DNA from: Mycolicibacter algericus DSM 45454
GTDB lineage: Bacteria; Actinomycetota; Actinomycetes; Mycobacteriales; Mycobacteriaceae
Length of the DNA: 64,000 nt
Direction of reading: 5' to 3'
Assembly: GCF_002086455.1 (NCBI RefSeq)
Contig: NZ_MVHC01000009.1
Span: 97,899 to 161,898, forward strand
Each line of letters begins with the position of its first letter. Position 1 is the stretch's first letter. The position numbers were made by a program, and so were the translations under genes. Below are positions 60,101 to 64,000 of the stretch, piece after piece. The notes under the pieces are model-generated. The model was not told the origin of the DNA, did no database searches, and saw only the letters and a program-made list of their open reading frames with translations.

Positions 60101-60546
60101 GCACCGGCGGTGCCGGGGTCGACGGCACCAGCCCCGCTAACGCGGCGGGTGGCGACGGCAGTGCAGGTGGAGCCGGCGGCGACGGCGGTAAGGGCGGGGC
60201 CGGCGGCACCTCGGCTGGCGGCACCGGCGGCGTCGGCGGCACCGGTGGAGCGGGCGGCAGTGGCGGTGCCGGTGGTGACGGCGGCGACGGCGGGATCGAC
60301 AGCACCGGCAATGGCTTCGACGGGGGCGACGGCGCCGACGGTGGGGCCGGCGGCAACGGTGGCGACGGCGGGACCGGCGGCACCAGCACCGGCGGCAGTG
60401 ACGGCTCCGCAGGCGGCGGCGGTGCACTCGGCTCCGGCGGCGCCGGTGGTGCTGCCGGGCAGGGCAACCCGGGGCAGGGCGGCGGTACTCCTGGAGCGGA
60501 CGGCACCGCGGGTAATAACGGCAGCGACGGCAACCCCGGTAGCTAA
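57190..60546 (+). CDS. secreted PGRS-repeat protein lacking a PE domain (paralogue)
   Basis: The 1118-aa product has the same build as the giant at 1615-8784. A 46-residue signal peptide carries FLAFGM at residues 30-35 and a cleavage site after AHA. The linker (47-150) has [20 protein letters not shown] and GNGVDGT. GGX/GADG repeats run to the end. ATG 57190 follows a CAGGAGAGG site. No internal large duplication was noticed here, and codons are GGC-rich throughout. It follows the GjpA-family gene and ends with a perfect terminator hairpin. The molecular function is unknown. Confidence 0.9.
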   Translation: MSRRHSSQAGNTGSRYRKRVAGATSSVGAFLAFGMAPLAAAPAAHADVDFLGDLLGDLASSWSVADPGDAAATWDLDALFGAADPGSAADDPFSWTAIMDQWFYEPLHAGVQAWITSDFGEMVNNSINSMFGLYLIGNGVDGTALNPDGGDGGLLFGDGGAGWNSDAAGVDGGDGGDALGILGNGGAGGAGGAGADGGAGGTGSWWMGHGGAGGAGGAALAPGLSGGDGGDGGASVAWFFGNGGAGGAGGAGGNGVAGTFANGGTGNGGAGGSGGDGGTGGRSGYAWGNGGAGGQAGVGGNGGAGATGTAANPNGGNGGSAGSGGSGGVGGIKFDGSLGAAGQDADGGNGGAGGTGGDAYQDASGFLGNGGRGGTGGAGGSGVDGGDGGAGGNGGAGINGGAGGNGALGGAGVLTGGNGGAGGTGGDAAGSATSAGVAGNGGTGGQGGASDTGTAGNGGAGGHGGNGATGDDTIQTTGGNGGTGGRAGNATSGSGGEAGNGGDGGTGTFKGGNGGTGGVGSAGPLGGGDGGDGGAGGDATGWVDATGSTGVAPGTVYSQGGNGGTGGASAGPSASLTGDSSDTPTGGNGGDGGNGAEDGISIGGNGGAGGQGARGAGAAPGGNGGNGGNGGNGTYIGGNGGAGGNANSGGSTPGGDGGDGGNGGASAGATSGTLTNTHAGDGGRGGNGGNGTADAAPGNAGNGGNGGAGHGIADGGNGGNGGNGGSGDQSFGANGVSGVARGVAGADGGNGSTGGIGGNGGNGGSAENGNAGNAGNGGNGGNGGIGGTGGAGGTDPTTGLGQAGGNGGDGGAGGAGGTAGQAGEATGSGNDGSAGADGSQGNGGKGGNGGAGGAGAAGTDGSSSATGTGGDGTGGGKGGVGGNAGNGGTGYVGGVGGTGGAGGVGGAGGAGGDGGTNASGVGQAAGDGGDGGVGGAAGSGGTGGASTGGGPDGADGSDGTGGAGGVGGAGGTGGAGVDGTSPANAAGGDGSAGGAGGDGGKGGAGGTSAGGTGGVGGTGGAGGSGGAGGDGGDGGIDSTGNGFDGGDGADGGAGGNGGDGGTGGTSTGGSDGSAGGGGALGSGGAGGAAGQGNPGQGGGTPGADGTAGNNGSDGNPGS

Positions 60547-60553
60547 CCGGCTG

Positions 60554-60599
60554 ATGACGAACGTCGCCGGGTCCTGGCGGACCCGGCGACGTTCGTCAT
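60554..60599. terminator. perfect 21-bp hairpin between convergent genes
   Basis: Positions 60554-60574 pair without mismatch with 60579-60599 around a 4-base TGGC loop. It sits between the PGRS stop and the LLM stop, so it probably terminates both transcripts. There is no T tract on either side. Confidence 0.85.
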
Positions 60600-60626
60600 G
60601 TCGGAGGACTAGAGTCGGCCGGCGCG

Positions 60627-61670
60627 TCAGGCCGGCGCCAGCTCACGCAATTCGGCCACGAAGCGCACCGCTTCACCCGGGTCCTTCGCCAGTGGCCCGG
60701 CAAGCAACGTCGTCACACCCGCTTCGGCGTAGGCGGCGATCCGATCGGCGACCAGCCCGCGGGGCCCGATCAACGAGGTGTGCCGCACCAACTCGTCGGG
60801 GACGGCGTTGATCGCCTCGGTCTTGCGTCCGGACAGGTACAGCTCTTGGATGCGATCGGCCACCTCGCCGAAGCCGTAGCGGGTGGCCAGGTTGTGGTAG
60901 AAGTTGCGGGTTCTGGCCCCCATGCCGCCGATGTACAGGGCCAACTGAGGTTTTGCCCACGCCAGCCGGTCCTCGACATCGTCGCCGATGGCCAGTGACG
61001 CTCCGGCCATGATGTCGAGCGGCCCGAGTGTCGGATTCCGCTTGGCCGCACCGGCTTTCAAGGCGTCGCCCCACACTTCGGCGGCACGCTCCGGATAAAA
61101 GAACACCGGCTGCCAGCCGTCGGCGATCTCAGCGGTCAGCTCGACGTTCTTGGGGCCCAATGACGCAATGGAGATCGGAATCGCCTCCCGTACCGGGTGG
61201 TTGATCAACTGCAAGGGCTTGCCCAGCCCGGTGCCGCGGTCAGCCGGCAACGGCAGCTGATAGTGCTTGCCGTCGTAGCACACCCGTTCGCGCCGCCACA
61301 CCGCTCGGCAGATCTCCACCACCTCTCGGGTGCGCCCCAGCGGGGCGTCGAAGGGCACCCCGTGGAACCCCTCCACCACCTGTGGTCCGGAGGTGCCGAT
61401 ACCGAGCCGAAACCGGCCATCGGAGACGAAGTCCAGGCCGGCGGCCGTCATGGCCAGCAGGGCGGGGGTGCGGGTATAGATCGGCACGACGCCGGAGACG
61501 AGCTCCACACGTGAGGTCTTGGCCGCCAGGTAGCCGAGCTGACTGACCGCGTCGAACGAGTAGGCCTCGGCCACTGCCACCACGTCGATCCCGACCCGCT
61601 CGAAATCGACGACCTGTTCGGCAGCCTCTTTGAAGCCACTCGCATAGGACAGCTGTACACCGATTCGCAT
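60627..61670 (-). CDS. LLM-class (F420-dependent-type) oxidoreductase
   Basis: The 347-aa product has the TIM-barrel LLM fold: MRIGVQLSYASGF, VAVAEAYSFDAVSQLGYLA, the non-prolyl cis-type region SDGRFRLGIGTSGPQVVEGF and PISIASLGPKNVELTAEIAD. It is similar to Rv3520c, whose substrate is not established; F420 use is inferred from family. It begins 6 bp after the stop of a gene that now survives only as a short remnant, so it was probably the second gene of an operon. Confidence 0.88.
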   Translation of the reverse strand: MRIGVQLSYASGFKEAAEQVVDFERVGIDVVAVAEAYSFDAVSQLGYLAAKTSRVELVSGVVPIYTRTPALLAMTAAGLDFVSDGRFRLGIGTSGPQVVEGFHGVPFDAPLGRTREVVEICRAVWRRERVCYDGKHYQLPLPADRGTGLGKPLQLINHPVREAIPISIASLGPKNVELTAEIADGWQPVFFYPERAAEVWGDALKAGAAKRNPTLGPLDIMAGASLAIGDDVEDRLAWAKPQLALYIGGMGARTRNFYHNLATRYGFGEVADRIQELYLSGRKTEAINAVPDELVRHTSLIGPRGLVADRIAAYAEAGVTTLLAGPLAKDPGEAVRFVAELRELAPA

Positions 61671-61676
61671 CTTCGA

Positions 61677-61757
61677 CTAATACCAGGCCGTTCCGGTCGT
61701 CGGGTTATCGATGTCGATCTGCGTGGGCTGGCGCATGCCGGCCCGCTCGCGGCTGGT
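61677..61757 (-). pseudogene. 3' remnant of a gene cut off by an IS256-family insertion
   Basis: Reading in from the insertion element, the minus strand ends MRQPTQIDIDNPTTGTAWY and a stop at 61677-61679, 6 bp before the LLM start. The short spacing and protein-like composition suggest the C-terminus of a former operon partner. The family was not recognised. The exact IS border is uncertain. Confidence 0.45.
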
Positions 61758-61759
61758 CG

Positions 61760-63000
61760 CGCCCCGTGGGGTGGTGTAAGTAGGGCCAGCGTTTTCGCGT
61801 GAGGCTCTGTGGTTTTCACTATGCCGTGAGAGCCGCTGTGGGGGCAACGCTTTCGGTGGGTTTGTTGCCGGGGCCGTTGGTTTTGAGCAGGGCCAGGGTG
61901 GCTTCGGATAGGTACCGCTTGTCGGCGACCTGCCATTCGTCGTGGGCTTCGACGAGCACCGAGCCGGCCAGCCGCAGCAGCGCGGCCGGATTCGGGAAGA
62001 CCCCGACGACGTCGGTCCTGCGTTTGATCTCCCGGTTGAGCCGCTCCAGCGGATTGGTCGACCAGATCTTCTTCCAGTGCGCCACCGGGAAGTCGGCGAA
62101 CGCGGTGATGTCCTCGGCGGCATTGCGCAGCATGGTCTCGACCTTGGGGAACTGACGGCCCAGCATGGTGGCGATGGTGTCGAGCTGCTCGCGCACATGA
62201 TCGGCGTCGGGCTGGGCGAAGATGGTGCGAATCGCCGCGGCCACCATCTCCGCGGAGCCCTTGGGCACCTGGGCCGGCACGTTGCGCACGAAATGCACCC
62301 GGCAGCGCTGCCAGGCAGACCCGATCAGCACCGCCTCGATCGCGGCCCGCAGCCCGGCGTGGGCATCGGAGATGACCAGCTGCACCCCCGCAAGGCCGCG
62401 TGATTTCAGCGAACGCAGAAACGCCGTCCAAAATGCGCCGTCCTCGGAATCGCCGACCTCGAACCCGAGTACTTCGCGGCGGCCATCGGCGGCCACGCCG
62501 GTGGCGATGACCACCGCCTGGGAGACGACCCGGTGGTTGACCCGGGCCTTGCAGTAGGTGGCATCGAGGAACACGTACGGGAATGCCTGCTCCGAGAGCG
62601 GGCGGTCGCGGAAGGCGGCCACTTCGGTGTCTAGGTCCGCGCAGATCCGCGAGACCTCGCTTTTGGAGATCCCCGAATCGGCCCCGAGGGCTTTGACCAG
62701 ATCATCGACCTTGCGGGTGGAAGTGCCGTGCAGGTAGGCCTCCATCACCACCCCGAACAGGCACTGATCGACTCGGCGGCGGCGCTCGAGCAGGGCAGGG
62801 AAAAACGAACCCGACCGCAGCTTGGGGATACGCAGCTCCAGGTCGCCGGCCACGGTGGTCAAGGTGCGCGGCCGTGACCCGTTGCGGTGATTGGTTCTGG
62901 ACTCGCAGCGCTCATGGGCGGCGGCGCCGATCAGCGCGGTCAACTCCGCCTCGATCAGGGCCTGGTAGATGGTTTCGGCGGCTTGGGTGATTCGCTCACC
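61760..63000 (-). mobile_element. IS256-family element A, 5'-truncated
   Basis: It contains most of an IS256-type transposase on the minus strand. The 3' border lies somewhere near 61755-61775 (a GTGTAAG segment at 61774-61780 resembles IS ends). The 5' end is cut at about 63000 by the terminus of a second IS256-family element. The terminal inverted repeat pair is therefore incomplete. Confidence 0.7.
61819..63000 (-). pseudogene. IS256-family transposase A, N-terminus lost
   Basis: The remaining frame (starting in mid-protein at 63000; longest start-to-stop ORF from 62943, TTG) has ESRTNHRNGSRPRTLTTVAG, LRIPKLRSGSFFPALLERR, the first catalytic Asp in FLDATYCKARV, the second in VISDAHAGLRAA, and the Glu in TNPLERLNREIKRR. 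So the DDE triad is intact, but roughly the first 35 residues and the promoter are gone. Expression would need a promoter from element B. It belongs to a subgroup common in mycobacteria, different from element B. Confidence 0.85.
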
Positions 63001-64000
63001 GGGCGTGTCATTCCATCTGTGTAAGTCCGAGGTGGTCCATCATCGGACCGCCGTTGGGGCGGACAGAAGGAGTGTTTTGTGACCAAGACCACGAAGGCGT
63101 CGGCTGAGGACAAGACGGCGGCCCGACGGTTGGCGGAGGCGTTCAGCGCCGACACACTGGATTCGCTGATCGACGATGCAGTGAAATCGGGGACCCCGAT
63201 CGACGGCGCGGACGGTTTGCTCAACGAGCTGACCAAGGCCGTGCTCGAGCGCGCCCTGAATATGGAGCTGTCCCATCACCTGGGCTACGAGGCCGGCGAT
63301 CCGGCCGGGCGCGGATCGGGTAATTCCCGCAACGGCACCACACCGAAAACAGTGACCACCGTCAACGGTCCGGTGCGCATCGACACACCGCGCGATCGCA
63401 ACGGTTCGTTCGAGCCGGCGATCGTGCCGAAGAAAACCCGTCGACTCAACAACATCAATTCGGTCGTGCTGTCGCTGTATTCGCGCGGGATGACGACCCG
63501 CGATATCGAGGCCCACCTTGCGGAGGTGTACGGGGCGTCGGTGTCGCGGGAGCTGATCTCCAACATCACCGACGTGGTTGTCGATGAGATCAAGGCCTGG
63601 CAGTCTCGGCCCCTGGATGAGGTCTATCCGATCCTCTATATCGACGGTCTGCGGCTGCGGATCGGCGACAACGGGGTCATCACCACCAAGGTGGCCTATC
63701 TGGCCATTGGCGTGGATCTCGACGGTCGCAAACACGCCCTGGGCTGCTGGATCCAAGACAGCGAGGGCGCAAAGTTCTGGCAGAAGGTCGTCATCGACCT
63801 ACGCAACCGCGGCGTGCGTGACATCCTCATCGCCTGCTGCGACGGCCTGACTGGTCTGCCCGATGCGATCCGCTCGATCTACCCCGACACGGTCGTGCAG
63901 ACGTGTGTGGTGCACGTGATCCGCAATGCGATGCGGTTCGTGTCCTACAAAGACCGCAAAAAGGTCGCCACCGCGATGCGGACGATCTACACCGCGCCCA
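63001..64000 (+). mobile_element. IS256-family element B, left part (runs off the window)
   Basis: GGGCGTGTCATTCCATCTGT starts at 63001 and looks like the terminal repeat of an IS256-family element; the transposase gene begins at 63079. The junction lies inside the reading frame of transposase A, so B inserted into A. The right end and target duplication are outside the window. Confidence 0.7.
63079..64000 (+). CDS. IS256-family transposase B (3' partial)
   Basis: The frame is open from GTG 63079, behind AGAAGGAG, to the window end, 307 codons. It has [58 protein letters not shown], the first catalytic Asp in PILYIDGLRLRI and the second in ACCDGLTGLPDAI, then QTCVVHVIRNAMRFV. The catalytic Glu is expected beyond the window. 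The visible part has no lesion, so the element may be active. Confidence 0.92.
   Translation, partial: MTKTTKASAEDKTAARRLAEAFSADTLDSLIDDAVKSGTPIDGADGLLNELTKAVLERALNMELSHHLGYEAGDPAGRGSGNSRNGTTPKTVTTVNGPVRIDTPRDRNGSFEPAIVPKKTRRLNNINSVVLSLYSRGMTTRDIEAHLAEVYGASVSRELISNITDVVVDEIKAWQSRPLDEVYPILYIDGLRLRIGDNGVITTKVAYLAIGVDLDGRKHALGCWIQDSEGAKFWQKVVIDLRNRGVRDILIACCDGLTGLPDAIRSIYPDTVVQTCVVHVIRNAMRFVSYKDRKKVATAMRTIYTAP

Noticed and set aside
61677..62198. 173-codon minus-strand frame running from inside the transposase into the remnant
   Set aside because: Most of it is an out-of-frame shadow of the IS256 transposase. Only the last ~27 codons outside the element were kept as a gene remnant.

Overview
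This window comes from a high-GC mycobacterium. The evidence is a spc/alpha ribosomal-protein gene order, a PPE protein of the SVP subfamily, two PGRS proteins, a complete ESX-4 (type VII secretion) cluster with esxU/esxT, cutinases, a fatty acyl-AMP ligase, F420-type LLM oxidoreductases and frequent GTG starts. PPE-SVP and PGRS proteins point to a slow grower or an M. terrae-like species, but the species cannot be fixed from this sequence alone.

Layout. 1-1.5 kb: end of the spc ribosomal operon (rplR end, rpsE, rpmD, rplO), closed by a strong hairpin terminator. 1.5-15 kb: an accessory block with a 2389-aa secreted PGRS protein and a duplicated sppA + DUF732 module. Copy A of the module is damaged by a nonsense codon and by an ISL3-type insertion remnant. 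Copy B is intact, and a PPE-SVP gene lies between the copies. 15-18.2 kb (minus strand): a serine hydrolase and two tandem SAM-dependent methyltransferases. 18.5-21.7 kb: secY-adk-map and a MarR regulator. 21.8-25.1 kb: a GAF sensor kinase/NarL-type regulator pair, a HAD-like protein and an L,D-transpeptidase-fold exported protein. 25.1-28.7 kb: the mmsA-fadE9-mmsB valine catabolism operon with a perfect operator palindrome upstream. 28.8-32.9 kb: carotenoid oxygenase, rmlB-rmlC and an LLM oxidoreductase. 33.2-37.8 kb: infA-rpmJ-rpsM-rpsK-rpsD-rpoA-rplQ-truA.

37.9-48.5 kb: two cutinases and the ESX-4 locus (eccB4, mycP4, eccD4, eccC4, a T7SS-associated protein, esxU, esxT). 48.8-53.7 kb: rplM-rpsI-glmM, a two-gene unit that looks related to type VII secretion substrates, and a VapBC pair. 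53.7-60.6 kb: a fatty acyl-AMP ligase, then a GjpA-family porin gene followed 86 bp later by a second secreted PGRS gene. 60.6-64 kb: an LLM oxidoreductase whose upstream neighbour is reduced to a short remnant beside an IS256-family element, itself interrupted by a second IS256-family element that runs off the window.

The most unusual content is a pair of PGRS proteins without a PE domain. Both carry a matched signal peptide with the same FLAFGM motif and a shared ~100-residue linker before the glycine repeats. Other points of note are an internal near-identical 693-bp direct repeat inside a GGT-codon island, a PPE-SVP protein ending in a SHOCT-like domain, and a WXG-bearing gene pair close to ESX-4.
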